Assembly (NCBI RefSeq): GCF_027213785.1
Contig: NZ_JAPWGO010000008.1
Span: 64,308-128,307 of the forward strand
Length of the DNA stretch: 64,000 nucleotides
Reading direction: 5' to 3'
Source: Limimaricola sp. G21655-S1
GTDB lineage: Bacteria; Pseudomonadota; Alphaproteobacteria; Rhodobacterales; Rhodobacteraceae
In this document: piece by piece, positions 17,491 through 27,123 of the stretch
Position numbering within the stretch: position 1 is the first letter of the stretch
How the letters are laid out: each line of letters starts with the position of its first letter
Position numbers and translations under genes: made by a program
Notes under the pieces: model-generated
Told to the model about the DNA's origin: nothing
Databases searched by the model: none
The model's input: only the letters and a program-made list of their open reading frames with translations

Positions 17491-17526
17491 CTGTTAGCGC
17501 CACCGGGCGGCACTGTTAGCGCCACC
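17491..17526 (-). promoter_or_regulatory. two LacI-type half-sites upstream of fba
   Basis: The 14-mer CTGTTAGCGCCACC occurs at 17491-17504 and again at 17513-17526, exactly 22 bp apart (two helical turns). It lies 60-100 bp upstream of the fba start codon. The TTAGCGC core matches half of the perfect palindrome in front of edd, so one regulator may bind both. Confidence 0.5.
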
Positions 17527-17552
17527 AAACCCCCGTGATCGCACGGGGTTTT
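17527..17552. terminator. hairpin between SDR gene and fba regulatory region
   Basis: AAACCCCCGTG pairs with CACGGGGTTTT with one bulged base around a 4-base loop. It lies just after the SDR stop codon on the minus strand and probably ends the pgk-SDR transcript. Confidence 0.5.
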
Positions 17553-17556
17553 GGGA

Positions 17557-18384
17557 TCAGCCCCGGCCGTAGGCCCGGCCAGCGATCCGCGCGGTCAGGC
17601 CGCGCGGCAGCACCCGCCCGGCAAGCGCCGCGATCCGCGTCATGCCGCCCGGCACCACGGTCTGGCGCCCCGCCAGCATCGCCTCCCAGCCGGCCTGCGC
17701 CACGTCGCGGGCCCGCGCCGGGCGCATCGGGCCCGAGGGACCGCCCGCCGCCATGCCGGCCGCCTCGAAGAAGCCGGTATCGACAGGGCCGGGGCAGAGC
17801 GCGGTGACCGTGACGTCGATCTCCTCGCCCGAGAGCTCGCTCGACACGGCGTCCGAGAGCGACAGCAGGTAGGCCTTGGTGGCGTGGTAGACCGCCATGC
17901 CGGGGCCGGGGATGAAGGCCGCGACCGAGGCCACGTTCATGATGTGGCCGGCGCCCTCCTTGCGCATATGCGCGACGGCGGCCTGCATCAGCACGGTGGC
18001 GGCCGAGACGTTGACCGCGACGAGGGTCTCGACCTCCTCGGTGCCGCCATCGCCGAAGCGGCGCTGCAGCCCGAGGCCCGCATTGTTGACGAGGATCTCG
18101 ATACGACGGCCCTCGGAGGCCTCGCGCCACAGCCGCTCGGCGGCGCCGGGGCGGGCGAGATCGGCGGGGATCACCACCACCTCGACGCGCTCGCGCAGCT
18201 CGGCGGCCAGCGTCTCGAGCTTGTCCTCGGAGCGGGCCGAGAGGATCAGGCGGCGGCCGCCGCGCGCCGCGATGCGGGCGAACTCGACGCCGAGACCGGA
18301 GGAGGCGCCGGTGATCAGCGTCCAGCCGCGGCTTTGCGGGACCAGGTCGGTGCGGGCGTGGTTCATCTGCGTGCTCCCGCTCAT
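17557..18384 (-). CDS. short-chain dehydrogenase/reductase (SDR)
   Basis: A 275-residue cytoplasmic NAD(P)-dependent oxidoreductase. It has the TGASSGLG cofactor motif near residue 25, NNAGLG near 100, the catalytic Ser in NVASVAAF and YHATK (Tyr and Lys) near 165. Overall form matches classical SDRs of the YqjQ/DltE-like group. The ATG overlaps the pgk stop (ATGA), so it is translated with pgk, but I see no known metabolic link. Substrate cannot be assigned. Confidence 0.88.
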   Translation of the reverse strand: MSGSTQMNHARTDLVPQSRGWTLITGASSGLGVEFARIAARGGRRLILSARSEDKLETLAAELRERVEVVVIPADLARPGAAERLWREASEGRRIEILVNNAGLGLQRRFGDGGTEEVETLVAVNVSAATVLMQAAVAHMRKEGAGHIMNVASVAAFIPGPGMAVYHATKAYLLSLSDAVSSELSGEEIDVTVTALCPGPVDTGFFEAAGMAAGGPSGPMRPARARDVAQAGWEAMLAGRQTVVPGGMTRIAALAGRVLPRGLTARIAGRAYGRG

Positions 18385-19571
18385 GCGCCCAGCGCCTTCA
18401 CGCCCGGAAGCACCTTGCCTTCCATCCATTCGAGGAAGGCGCCGCCCGCCGTCGAGACGTAGGAGAAGTCCTGCGCCACCCCCGCGGCGTTGAGCGCGGC
18501 CACGGTGTCGCCGCCGCCCGCGACCGAGACCAGCTTGCCGGCCTTGGTCAGCTCGGCCGCCTTCTTCGCCGCCGCGACGGTGCCGCGGTCGAAGGGCGCG
18601 ATCTCGAAGGCGCCCAGCGGCCCGTTCCAGACCAGCGTCTTTGCGTTCTCGAGCGCCATCTCGACATGCGCGACGCTGTCGGGGCCGGCGTCGAGGATCA
18701 TCGCGTCGGCGGGCGTGTCCTCGGCCTTGACGGTCTCGCTCGCGGCGCCGGCCTTGAACTCGCGCGCCACCACGACATCGCGCGGCAGCAGGATGGTGCA
18801 GCCCTTGTCGGCGGCCTTCTGCGCGATCTCCTTCGCGGTCCCGGTCAGGTCGTGCTCGCACAGCGACTTGCCGACATCGAGCTCCTGGGCCGCGAGGAAG
18901 GTGTTGGCCATGCCGCCGCCGATCACCAGCGTGTCGACCTTCTCGACGAGGTTCGACAGCAGGTCGAGCTTGGTCGAGACCTTGGCGCCGCCGACCACGG
19001 CGACGACGGGGCGTTCGGGGTTGCCCAGCGCCTTGTCGAGCGCCGAAAGCTCCTCGGCCATCAGCCGGCCGGCGCAGGCGGGCAGCAGCCGCGCCAGCGC
19101 CTCGGTCGAGGCATGGGCGCGATGCGCCGCCGAGAAGGCGTCGTTGACGTAGAGATCGCCCAGATGCGCGAGCTTCTCGGCGAATTCCAGCTCGTTCTTT
19201 TCCTCGCCGGGGTGGAAGCGGGTGTTCTCGAGCAGCAGCACCTCGCCGTCGCCCAACGCGTCGACCGCCGCCTGCGCCGCGTCGCCCACGCAATCCTCGG
19301 CGAAGGCGACCTTGCGGCCGAGCTTTTCCTCGAGCGTCGGCACGATCTGCTTCAGGGACATCTCGGGCACCACGCGGCCCTTGGGCCGGTCGAAATGCGC
19401 CAGCAGGATCACCCGGCCGCCCTTGTCCGCGATGTCGTTCACGGTGGGCAGGATGCGCTCGATCCGGGTCGCGTCGGTGACGCGGCCCGCTTCGACCGGC
19501 ACGTTCACGTCCACCCTCACGAGGGCCCGCTTGCCCGCGAGGTCCATCTCGTCGATCGTCTTCCAGCCCAT
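18381..19571 (-). CDS. pgk: phosphoglycerate kinase
   Basis: A 396-residue glycolytic and gluconeogenic enzyme exchanging phosphate between 1,3-bisphosphoglycerate and ADP. It shows RVDVNVPV near the N-terminus, HFDRPKG, the GGAKVSTK hinge motif and the GGGDTVAAL nucleotide-binding loop. Length is normal. The start [11 protein letters not shown] follows an AAGGA site; an upstream ATG in the same frame lies in the intergenic region. It is transcribed away from the cyclophilin pair. Confidence 0.96.
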   Translation of the reverse strand: MGWKTIDEMDLAGKRALVRVDVNVPVEAGRVTDATRIERILPTVNDIADKGGRVILLAHFDRPKGRVVPEMSLKQIVPTLEEKLGRKVAFAEDCVGDAAQAAVDALGDGEVLLLENTRFHPGEEKNELEFAEKLAHLGDLYVNDAFSAAHRAHASTEALARLLPACAGRLMAEELSALDKALGNPERPVVAVVGGAKVSTKLDLLSNLVEKVDTLVIGGGMANTFLAAQELDVGKSLCEHDLTGTAKEIAQKAADKGCTILLPRDVVVAREFKAGAASETVKAEDTPADAMILDAGPDSVAHVEMALENAKTLVWNGPLGAFEIAPFDRGTVAAAKKAAELTKAGKLVSVAGGGDTVAALNAAGVAQDFSYVSTAGGAFLEWMEGKVLPGVKALGA

Positions 19572-19690
19572 GCGGCGTCCTTTCCGTTTCGCGTTGGCGA
19601 ATAGGTAGCGCCGGGGGCCCGGGCTCTCAAGCCATTGGCTTAGTCGTCGCACGGCCTTATGTCGGGAGCAAAGCAGCAGGAGGACCGGCG

Positions 19691-20197
19691 ATGGCCGAGA
19701 TCAAGGACCCCGAGAACACCATCATCATCGAGCTGAAGGACGGCCGCGTGGTGATCGAGCTTCTGCCCGACGTGGCGCCGAAGCACGCCGAGCGCATGAA
19801 GGAGCTGGCCCGCGCCGGCGCCTATGACAACGTCGCCTTCCACCGCGTGATCGACGGCTTCATGGCGCAGACCGGCGACGTGCAGCACGCCAACATGGAA
19901 AAGGACTACAACCCGCGCCGCGCCGGCACCGGCGGCTCGGACAAGCCGGACCTGCCGGCCGAATTCTCGAAACTGCCGCATGACCGCGGCACGCTGGGCG
20001 CGGCGCGTTCGGCCAACCCGAACTCGGCCAACTCGCAGTTCTTCATCAACTTCAAGGACAACCACTTCCTCAACGGCCAGTACACCGTCTATGGCCGGGT
20101 GATCGAGGGGATGGAGCATGTCGACGCCATCACCAAGGGCGAGCCGCCGGCGAATCCCGACCGGATGATCAGCGTGAAGGTGGCCGCCGATGCGTAA
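19691..20197 (+). CDS. cytoplasmic peptidyl-prolyl cis-trans isomerase, cyclophilin type
   Basis: A 168-residue cyclophilin without a signal peptide, so probably cytoplasmic. [14 protein letters not shown] carries the active-site Arg. NSANSQFFI and [12 protein letters not shown] are further core motifs. An AGGAGG site lies 8 bp before the ATG. The stop overlaps the next cyclophilin gene by 8 bp. The function is proline isomerisation in protein folding. Confidence 0.94.
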   Translation: MAEIKDPENTIIIELKDGRVVIELLPDVAPKHAERMKELARAGAYDNVAFHRVIDGFMAQTGDVQHANMEKDYNPRRAGTGGSDKPDLPAEFSKLPHDRGTLGAARSANPNSANSQFFINFKDNHFLNGQYTVYGRVIEGMEHVDAITKGEPPANPDRMISVKVAADA

Positions 20198-20735
20198 GCT
20201 CGCCGTTCTGCTGGCGCTCGCCGCCGGCCCCGCCGCCGCCACCGGGCTCGAGATCGACGTCGCGGGGCAGGCCAATGGCACGATCAAGATCGACCTGCTC
20301 GAAGAGGTCGCGCCGAACCATGTGGAGCAGATCACCGCGCTGGCGCGCGAGGGCGCCTATGACGGGGTGATGTTCCACCGCGTGATCGACGGCTTCATGG
20401 CGCAGACCGGCGACGTCGAGTTCGGCGGCGAGGGCGGCGATGCCGCCATGGCCGGCATGGGCGGCTCCGAGCGTGACGATCTGGCGGCCGAGTTCTCGGA
20501 CATCCCGTTCGAGCGCGGCACCGTCGGCATGGCGCGCAGCCAGGACCCGAACTCGGCCAACAGCCAGTTCTTCATCATGTTCGCCCCGGGCGATTTCCTC
20601 AACGGCCAGTACACGGTCGTGGGGCAGGTTACCGAAGGTCTCGAGGTGCTCGACGCGATCAAGCGCGGCGAGGGTCCGAACGGCGCGGTGATCGGCGAGC
20701 CCGACGTGATGCGCGAGGTGCGCGTCACCGAGTGA
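20190..20735 (+). CDS. exported peptidyl-prolyl cis-trans isomerase, cyclophilin type
   Basis: A 181-residue cyclophilin that shares [14 protein letters not shown] and NSANSQFFI with the upstream gene but begins with [19 protein letters not shown], a Sec signal peptide. It should act in the periplasm. It starts inside the last codons of the cytoplasmic paralogue, so the two are a translationally coupled, probably duplicated pair serving two compartments. Confidence 0.93.
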   Translation: MRKLAVLLALAAGPAAATGLEIDVAGQANGTIKIDLLEEVAPNHVEQITALAREGAYDGVMFHRVIDGFMAQTGDVEFGGEGGDAAMAGMGGSERDDLAAEFSDIPFERGTVGMARSQDPNSANSQFFIMFAPGDFLNGQYTVVGQVTEGLEVLDAIKRGEGPNGAVIGEPDVMREVRVTE

Positions 20736-20779
20736 CGCGCCGCGGCGTCGCGGCCCCATGCGCGGGCCGCGGCGCTTTG

Positions 20780-21916
20780 CTAGTCGTGAGGCAGCAGCCG
20801 CGGTGCCGGAAAGCGCACCTCGATCGCGGTGCCGCCCGCGCCGCTTTCGCGGCGGATCTCGCCGTTGATCCGGGCCACCGAGGCATCGATGATCTGCCGG
20901 CCGAGGCCGCTGCCGCCCCCGGGTTCGGCCCGCAGGCTGTCGCTGCCGACGCCGTCATCGGCGACCGTGAGCCGACCCATCGCCCCGTTCAACTCAAGCG
21001 TCACCGTGATCCGTCCCGCGCGCGCCCGCGGAAAGGCGTGCTTGGCGGCGTTGGTGATCGCCTCGCTGACCAGCAGCGCCAGCGAGGTCGCGACCTCGGA
21101 GCGGACCAGCATCGGCACGAGGCTGTGCGAGATCACCACGTTGTCGGGCAGGCTGTTGTCGAGATGGCGGAAGATGTCGGGCAGGAACTGGTGCAGCGCG
21201 ATCTCGTTGCGGGCCGAGACCTTGTGCAGCTCGGCATGCAGGAGCGCGATCGCCGAAAGCCGGTCGATCGTCACCGCGAGCGCGTCGCGGGTCTCGTCGC
21301 TCTGCGCCTGCGCGCGCTGGATCCGGACCATCGCGGTGACCATCTGCAGCGAATTCTTGACCCGGTGGTCGACCTCGTTGGCCAGCGTCTCCTGCACCGC
21401 CAGCGCTCGGCGCAGCTCCATGCGCCGCGTCACCTGACGGGCGAGGATCACCAGCAGGCGCTTGGTCTCATCGGACAGGCGGCGCGGCTTGCGGTCGAGG
21501 ATGCACAGGGCGCCGATCGGCGTGACGTCGTTCAGCTTGAGGATGGCGCCGCCATAGTAGCGGATCGCCTCGGGGCCGGTGACCAGCGGGTTGTCGCAGG
21601 TGCGCGGATCGGTGGCGGTGTCCTCGATCTCGAGGAAATCGGGCCCGGTGAGGCCGTGCGAGCAGATCGACTCGTCCATGCTGTAGTCGCGCTGCTCGGT
21701 TCCGAAGGCGGATTTCGCCCATTGCCGGTCGGTGCTCACCAGCGTGACCAGCGAGATCGGCGCGCCGCAGATCTCGGCCGCATAGGCGGTGATCTCGTCG
21801 AAATCCGCCTCGTCCTCGCTGTCCATGATCCCGAGCGAGCGGATCGCGTCCGCCCGCCGCTCGGCCGAGTGATCGGAAACGTCTTTCACAGGCGGCCTCT
21901 TGGTCGGGACCGGCAT
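20780..21916 (-). CDS. GAF-domain histidine kinase of the HisKA_2/HWE type
   Basis: A 378-residue cytoplasmic sensor kinase. A GAF domain (about residues 30-160) has the SICSHGL, DTATDPRT and GALCILD elements found before this kinase class. The HisKA_2 block holds the phospho-accepting His in EVDHRVKNSLQ near residue 185. The C-terminal ATPase has EAITNAAKHAF (N box) and DDGVG. No membrane segment is seen. The start at 21916 is an ATG with an AGGAC sequence upstream; a GTG at 21973 would add 19 residues and overlap selO. No response regulator is adjacent, so the signal and partner are unknown. Confidence 0.88.
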   Translation of the reverse strand: MPVPTKRPPVKDVSDHSAERRADAIRSLGIMDSEDEADFDEITAYAAEICGAPISLVTLVSTDRQWAKSAFGTEQRDYSMDESICSHGLTGPDFLEIEDTATDPRTCDNPLVTGPEAIRYYGGAILKLNDVTPIGALCILDRKPRRLSDETKRLLVILARQVTRRMELRRALAVQETLANEVDHRVKNSLQMVTAMVRIQRAQAQSDETRDALAVTIDRLSAIALLHAELHKVSARNEIALHQFLPDIFRHLDNSLPDNVVISHSLVPMLVRSEVATSLALLVSEAITNAAKHAFPRARAGRITVTLELNGAMGRLTVADDGVGSDSLRAEPGGGSGLGRQIIDASVARINGEIRRESGAGGTAIEVRFPAPRLLPHD

Positions 21917-21962
21917 GGATCGGCGGGTCCTGTCGGAAAAATGGCGAATGATCCGGTCGCTT

Positions 21963-23366
21963 TTACGTGCCACAGAAAGTTTTGTCGACCTTTTCGTGTT
22001 CCTGCGGTGGCGCTACGTAACGTTCCGCCAGCGCCGGATCCGGGTCGAATGGCCGGGTCACGACACCCAGCATTTCGTCGAACGGATCATGATCGCCGGC
22101 CATGGCGGCGGTGATCGCGGCCTCGATCCGGTGCAGACGCGGCACGACCACCGGGTTGGCAGCGGCCGCGATGCCGAAATCGGGCCCGCGCGCGCGCCAC
22201 CGGGCGATCCACTCGGGGGAGGCGCCGGCACGTTCCGGCCCATCCTCGGCCAGTGCCCGGAAGCCGTTGGTGAAATCGGTCTCGGCGCCGGTCATGGCCG
22301 TGAGCAGCCCCTCGATCAGAGGGCGATCCTCGGGGCGCGGGTCCGGCAGGCCGAGCTTGGCCCCGAACCGGGCAATCCACGCCTCCTGGTAGAGATCCGC
22401 GAAGCGGTTGATGATCGCGGTGAAGTCGTCGACGGCGCGTTGCTGGTCCGGCATCAGCGGCACCAACGCGGTGGCGAACTGCGCGATGTTCCACAGCGCC
22501 ACCTGCGGCTGATTGCCGTAGGCATAGCGGCCATAGGCGTCGATCGAGGAAAAGACGCGGCCCGGGTGGTAGGCATCCATGAAGGCGCAGGGGCCGTAAT
22601 CGATGGTCTCGCCGGCGACCGAGCAGTTGTCGGTGTTCATCACGCCGTGGATGAAGCCGAGGCTCATCCACTGCGCGATCAGATCAGCCTGCCGCGCCAC
22701 CATCTGCGCCAGCATCTCGGGCACCGAACCCGCCTCGGGGTAATGCCGCGCCATGGCGTGATCGGCCAGCGCGCGCAGCCCCTCCAGATCGCCGCGCGCC
22801 GTGAGGATCTGGAAGGTGCCGACACGGATATGGCTTTGCGCCACGCGGGTCAGCACCGCGCCGGGCAGGGCGGTTTCCCGGATCACCTCCTCGCCGGTGG
22901 TGACGGCGGCGAGCGCGCGGGTGGTCGGCACGCCGAGCGCGTGCATCGCCTCGCTCATCAGGTATTCGCGGATCACCGGGCCGATCCAGGCCCGGCCGTC
23001 GCCCATGCGGGAATAGGGCGTGCGCCCCGATCCCTTGAGCGCGATGTCGCGGCGGATGCCGTCCGGGCCCACCACCTCGCCCAGAAGGATCGCGCGCCCG
23101 TCGCCCAGCTGCGGGTTCCAGTTGCCGAACTGGTGCCCGGCATAGAGCTGGGCCAGCGGCGCCGCGCCCTCGGGCACGGCGTTGCCGGAGAACATTGCCA
23201 GCCCCTCCTCGGAGCGCAGCGCGCCCGCATCGAGCCCGAGCTCGCGGGCCAGCCCGTCATTGAGGGCGATCCAGCCCGGCGCCGCCACGGGGACCGGCGC
23301 CTGCCGCGTGAACAGGCGATCGGGCAGGCGGTCATAGGAATTGTCGAAGGCGATGTGCAGGCTCAT
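21963..23366 (-). CDS. selO: protein adenylyltransferase SelO (YdiU family)
   Basis: A 467-residue pseudokinase-fold enzyme that transfers AMP from ATP to Ser, Thr or Tyr of target proteins, linked in E. coli to redox homeostasis. It shows [28 protein letters not shown] and the metal-site segment [25 protein letters not shown]. The C-terminal TFCGT keeps the conserved Cys, the place of selenocysteine in eukaryotic homologues. Length is normal for the family. The histidine kinase gene follows 47 bp downstream on the same strand. Confidence 0.94.
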   Translation of the reverse strand: MSLHIAFDNSYDRLPDRLFTRQAPVPVAAPGWIALNDGLARELGLDAGALRSEEGLAMFSGNAVPEGAAPLAQLYAGHQFGNWNPQLGDGRAILLGEVVGPDGIRRDIALKGSGRTPYSRMGDGRAWIGPVIREYLMSEAMHALGVPTTRALAAVTTGEEVIRETALPGAVLTRVAQSHIRVGTFQILTARGDLEGLRALADHAMARHYPEAGSVPEMLAQMVARQADLIAQWMSLGFIHGVMNTDNCSVAGETIDYGPCAFMDAYHPGRVFSSIDAYGRYAYGNQPQVALWNIAQFATALVPLMPDQQRAVDDFTAIINRFADLYQEAWIARFGAKLGLPDPRPEDRPLIEGLLTAMTGAETDFTNGFRALAEDGPERAGASPEWIARWRARGPDFGIAAAANPVVVPRLHRIEAAITAAMAGDHDPFDEMLGVVTRPFDPDPALAERYVAPPQEHEKVDKTFCGT

Positions 23367-23489
23367 GCCCCCGATCTATGCCGTCGCGCCGCCGAACCAA
23401 GCGGAGCGCCGCCGATTTCGGCGTCGCGGGCCACTTTGTTCCTCAAATACGCATGGCGTCCGGGTGGTGGCAGGCGCGCCAGAGGTCGG

Positions 23490-24419
23490 TCAGAGCCGCC
23501 CGATCCGCTCGGTCAACAGGTCGAAGAAGCCGTCGCGATCGACATCGCCGATGAACAGCGCGTTCGCGGGCCGGTCGGTGACGCCCCACCAATCGGCCAC
23601 GGTCATGCCCAACGTCAGCTCCGAGCTGGTCTCGATCTCGACATTGATCTCGCGGCCCTTGAAGAGCTCGGGGCGCAGCAGCCAGGCGATGACGCAGGGG
23701 TCGTGCAGCGGCGCACCCTCCGAGCCGTATTTCGCCACGTCGAAACGTTCGAAGAAATCGGTCCAGCTCGCCACCACCTCGCCGATCCGGCCCATGCCGC
23801 GCATCGTGGCGATCCAGTCCTTGGAGGTCAGCGCCTTGTGCGTCGCATCGAGCGGCAGCACGGTGATGGGGCGGCCGCAGCCGAAGACGATCTTCGCGGC
23901 TTCGGGGTCGACATAGATGTTGAACTCGGCCGCGGGGGTGATGTTGCCGCCCTCGAAACAGCCGCCGCCCATCAGCACGATGCGCCGCACCCGTTCGACG
24001 ATGTCGGGCGCGCGTTGGAACGCCGTGGCGATGTTGGTGAGCGGCCCGAGCGGGCAGAGCGTGACGCTGTCCGGCGCCTCGCGGCGCAGCGTCTCGATGA
24101 TGAAATCGACGCCGTGCTGCGCTTGCAGGGGCAGGGTCGGCTCGGGCAGGGCGATGCCGTCGAGGCCGGTCTTGCCATGCACGTGCTCGGCGGTGACGAG
24201 AGGGCGCGCGAGCGGTGCGTCGCATCCGGCGAAGACGGGGGTGTCGCGGCCCGCGAGCTCCACCACCTGCCGCGCGTTGCGCTGGGTCAGGTCGAGCGGC
24301 ACGTTGCCGGCGACGGCGGTGATCCCCAGCAGATCGATCTCGGGCGAGGCCAGCGCCAGCAGGATCGCGACGGCGTCGTCCTGGCCGGGATCGGTGTCGA
24401 TGATGATCTTCTGCGCCAT
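23490..24419 (-). CDS. inosine/uridine-preferring nucleoside hydrolase
   Basis: A 309-residue enzyme that hydrolyses nucleosides to base and ribose. The N-terminal DTDPGQDDA motif is the calcium-binding signature of the IUNH family, and LMGGGCFEGGNITPAAEFNIYVDPEA carries the Asn and Asp substrate contacts. The C-terminal HDP segment supplies the catalytic His. No transporter is adjacent, so it probably serves nucleoside salvage generally. Which nucleoside is preferred cannot be told. Confidence 0.92.
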   Translation of the reverse strand: MAQKIIIDTDPGQDDAVAILLALASPEIDLLGITAVAGNVPLDLTQRNARQVVELAGRDTPVFAGCDAPLARPLVTAEHVHGKTGLDGIALPEPTLPLQAQHGVDFIIETLRREAPDSVTLCPLGPLTNIATAFQRAPDIVERVRRIVLMGGGCFEGGNITPAAEFNIYVDPEAAKIVFGCGRPITVLPLDATHKALTSKDWIATMRGMGRIGEVVASWTDFFERFDVAKYGSEGAPLHDPCVIAWLLRPELFKGREINVEIETSSELTLGMTVADWWGVTDRPANALFIGDVDRDGFFDLLTERIGRL

Positions 24420-24506
24420 GCGGTCCTCCGTCGCTCAGGCCCACAGCAAGGCAGGAACACCGCGCGGGGGCAAGCCTCGCGCGGCGTCAGCGTGTCCGCG
24501 CAAGTT

Positions 24507-25073
24507 TCAGACGCGCGCCTCGGGGCCGCGCGACAGGGCGGCGACGCCGGTGCGGGCCAGCTCGGTGAGGCCCAGGGGCCGCATCAGATCGGCGAAGGCG
24601 TCGATCTTGTCCGGGGTGCCGGTGATCTCGAAGACGAAGCTTTCGAGCGTCGAGTCGACCACGTTGGCGCGGAAGATGTCGGCGAGGCGCAGCGCCTCGA
24701 CCCGGTGCTCGCCCTCGCCGCGCACCTTGAACAGCGCCAGCTCGCGCTCGACCGTGGGGCCCTCGACGGTGAGGTCGTGCACCTCGTGCACCGGCACGAT
24801 GCGCCCCAGCTGCGCCTTGATCTGTTCGATCACCTGCGGCGTGCCGGAGGTGACGAGGGTGATCCGCGACATGTGACCGGTATGGTCGATCTCGGCCACG
24901 GTGAGGCTTTCGATGTTGTAGCCGCGGCCCGAGAACAGGCCGATCACGCGCGCCAGCACGCCGGGCTCGTTCTCGACGATCACCGCAAGGGTGTGGCGCT
25001 CCTCAACGTCGGAGAAGGTGGAGCGCAGATTGTAGGCGGAGTGGCTGGTCGAGCCTTCCTTGATGTTCAGCAT
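24507..25073 (-). CDS. ilvH: acetolactate synthase small (regulatory) subunit
   Basis: A 188-residue regulatory subunit that binds valine and stimulates the catalytic subunit. An ACT domain lies at about residues 22-95 (VIVENEPGVLARVIGLFSGRGYNIESLTV), followed by the C-terminal ALS_ss_C domain. The start MLNIKEG follows CAGGGAG; an in-frame ATG 39 bp upstream has no ribosome site. It lies 72 bp after the large-subunit gene and shares its attenuated transcript. Confidence 0.95.
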   Translation of the reverse strand: MLNIKEGSTSHSAYNLRSTFSDVEERHTLAVIVENEPGVLARVIGLFSGRGYNIESLTVAEIDHTGHMSRITLVTSGTPQVIEQIKAQLGRIVPVHEVHDLTVEGPTVERELALFKVRGEGEHRVEALRLADIFRANVVDSTLESFVFEITGTPDKIDAFADLMRPLGLTELARTGVAALSRGPEARV

Positions 25074-25145
25074 GTCATGCTCCCTGTCCGGCACGTGGCC
25101 GGAAAATTCCAATTTTCCGGGGCGTTTCCTTGCAAGGAAACGCGC

Positions 25146-26924
25146 TCATACCAGCACCGCGCCGCCGGCTTCGATGGCGTGGGCGGTGGAGACCTCGCCC
25201 ATCAGCATCTCGTTATGGGCCTTGCCGGAGGGGATCATCGGGAAGCAGTTCTCGTGCTTCTCGACAAGGCAGTCGAAGATGACCGGGCCGTCATGATCGA
25301 GCATCTCCATGATCGCGTCGTCGAGATCGGCGGGATCCTTGCACAGGATGCCCTTGGCGCCGAAGGCCTCGGCGAGCTTGACGAAATCGGGCAGCGCCTC
25401 GGACCAGCTCTGGGAGTAGCGCTCGCCATGCAGCAGCTCCTGCCACTGGCGCACCATGCCCAGACGCTCGTTGTTGAGGATGAACTGCTTGACCGGCAGC
25501 CGGTATTGCACCGCCGTTCCCATCTCCTGCATGTTCATCAGCCACGACGCCTCACCCGCGACGTTGATGACGAGGCTGTCGGGATGGGCCATCTGCACGC
25601 CGACCGAGGCCGGGAAGCCGTAGCCCATCGTGCCGAGGCCACCGGAGGTCATCCAGCGGTTCGGATCCTCGAAGCCCAGATATTGTGCGGCCCACATCTG
25701 GTGCTGGCCGACCTCGGTGGTGATGTAGCGGTCGCGGTCCTTGGTCAGCGCCTCGAGCCGCTGCAGCGCGAATTGCGGCTTGATCACCTTGTCGGAGTTG
25801 CGGAAGGCGAGGCAGTCCTTGGACCGCCATTCGCCGATCTGCGCCTGCCATTGCGCCAGCGCCTCGCGATCGGTCTTGCGGCCGCCCGCCGACCACGCCT
25901 CGAGAAGGTCCTTCAGCACGTGGGCGACGTCGCCGATGATCGGGATGTCGGTGCGGATCACCTTGTTGAGCGAGGAGGGGTCGATGTCGATATGGGCGCG
26001 GATCGAGTTCGGCGAGAAGGCGTCGATGCGGCCGGTGATCCGGTCGTCGAAGCGGGCGCCGATGCAGATCAGCAGGTCGCAGCCATGCATCGCCATGTTG
26101 GCCTCGTAGAGACCGTGCATGCCGAGCATGCCGAGCCACTGCTCACCCGAGGCCGGGTAGGCGCCGAGACCCATCAGGGTCGAGGTGATCGGGAAGCCGG
26201 TCGCCGCGACCAGCTCGCGCAGCAGCTTCGAGGCCTCGGGCCCGGAGTTGATGACGCCGCCGCCGGTGTAGAAGACCGGGCGCTTGGCGGTCTCCATGGC
26301 CCGCGCCAGCGCCTCGATCGCGGCGCGGTCGCCTTTGACGGCGGGCGCGTAGCGAGTCGAGCGGGTTTCCTTGCCGCCATAGCTGCCGGTGGCGAACTGC
26401 ACGTCCTTGGGGATGTCGACCAGCACCGGGCCGGGACGGCCGGCGGTGGCGACGTGGAACGCCTCGTGCAGTGTTTGGCCCAGCCGGTCGGTCTCCTTCA
26501 CCAGCCAGTTGTGCTTGGTGCAGGGGCGGGTGATGCCGACCGTGTCGGCCTCCTGGAACGCGTCGGAGCCGATCATGAAGGTCGGGACCTGGCCCGACAG
26601 CACGACGATCGGGATCGAATCCAAGAGCGCGTCGGTCAGGCCGGTGACGGCGTTGGTGGCGCCGGGGCCGGAGGTGACGATCGCGACGCCGGGCTTGCCG
26701 GTCGAGCGGGCATAGCCTTCGGCGGCGTGGATCGCGCCCTGTTCGTGGCGCACCAGCACGTGGCGGATGTCGTTTTGCTGGAACAGCTCGTCATAGATCG
26801 GCAGCACCGCGCCGCCGGGATAGCCGAACACCGTGTCGACGCCCTGATCCTTCAGCGCCTGCACGACCATCTTCGCGCCCGTCATCTGCCTGCCGGTCTG
26901 CGCCGATTGCGTCTGCCCTGTCAT
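25146..26924 (-). CDS. ilvI: acetolactate synthase large (catalytic) subunit
   Basis: A 592-residue thiamine-diphosphate and FAD enzyme, the first common step of valine, leucine and isoleucine synthesis. RHEQGAIHAAEGYAR contains the catalytic Glu. The ThDP site shows GEASWLMNMQEMGTAVQYRLPVKQFILNN; the usual GDG is GEA here, as in many acetolactate synthases of this group. The start MTGQTQSAQ at 26924 is chosen because AGGGA precedes it and the longer open frame runs through the attenuator hairpin. The gene is named ilvI or ilvB in different genomes. Confidence 0.95.
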   Translation of the reverse strand: MTGQTQSAQTGRQMTGAKMVVQALKDQGVDTVFGYPGGAVLPIYDELFQQNDIRHVLVRHEQGAIHAAEGYARSTGKPGVAIVTSGPGATNAVTGLTDALLDSIPIVVLSGQVPTFMIGSDAFQEADTVGITRPCTKHNWLVKETDRLGQTLHEAFHVATAGRPGPVLVDIPKDVQFATGSYGGKETRSTRYAPAVKGDRAAIEALARAMETAKRPVFYTGGGVINSGPEASKLLRELVAATGFPITSTLMGLGAYPASGEQWLGMLGMHGLYEANMAMHGCDLLICIGARFDDRITGRIDAFSPNSIRAHIDIDPSSLNKVIRTDIPIIGDVAHVLKDLLEAWSAGGRKTDREALAQWQAQIGEWRSKDCLAFRNSDKVIKPQFALQRLEALTKDRDRYITTEVGQHQMWAAQYLGFEDPNRWMTSGGLGTMGYGFPASVGVQMAHPDSLVINVAGEASWLMNMQEMGTAVQYRLPVKQFILNNERLGMVRQWQELLHGERYSQSWSEALPDFVKLAEAFGAKGILCKDPADLDDAIMEMLDHDGPVIFDCLVEKHENCFPMIPSGKAHNEMLMGEVSTAHAIEAGGAVLV

Positions 26925-26962
26925 CGTGCCGTTTCCCTGTCTGTCTGTCGCGCCCTGCGCAC

Positions 26963-26988
26963 AAAAAAGCCCCCGGTGATCCGGGGGC
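26963..26988 (-). terminator. attenuator terminator of the ilv operon
   Basis: On the minus strand GCCCCCGG (26988-26981), a 4-base loop and CCGGGGGC (26976-26969) are followed by six T (26968-26963). The hairpin lies between the leader peptide and the acetolactate synthase gene. Half of its 5' arm can pair instead with the leader coding region (27034-27025). Confidence 0.9.
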
Positions 26989-27016
26989 GCATGGTCGACC
27001 GTCATGGTCCCTGCCG

Positions 27017-27064
27017 TTACCGGCCCACGCGCCCTGCCTCACCGATTACAAGAAGGAGATCCAT
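27017..27064 (-). CDS. ilv leader peptide (attenuator)
   Basis: A 15-codon reading frame that translates as MDLLLVIGEAGRVGR, with consecutive Leu, Leu, Leu, Val and Ile codons at 27058-27044. GGAG lies just before the ATG. These are the end products of the pathway encoded downstream, the mark of a ribosome-controlled leader. The segment 27034-27025 (GGGCGCGTGG) can pair over 10 bp, with one G-U, with 26994-26985 (CCATGCGCCC). That pairing would disrupt the terminator at 26988-26969. A ribosome stalled for lack of charged Leu, Val or Ile tRNA would leave this antiterminator free. Confidence 0.88.
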   Translation of the reverse strand: MDLLLVIGEAGRVGR

Positions 27065-27093
27065 CTTCTCCGGTCCTTTCCGTTCCGCCCGCG

Positions 27094-27123
27094 CAGATAT
27101 GCACGGGCGGGCGCGGGGGTCAA
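27094..27123 (-). promoter_or_regulatory. candidate sigma-70 promoter of the ilv operon
   Basis: On the minus strand TTGACC (27123-27118) and TATCTG (27099-27094) are 18 bp apart. Transcription would begin near 27087, about 23 bp before the leader peptide start. The -10 match is only moderate. Confidence 0.45.

Noticed and set aside
26925-27005. 27-residue N-terminal extension of the acetolactate synthase frame
   Set aside because: It reads through the attenuator hairpin and T-run; the ATG at 26924 has a ribosome site.
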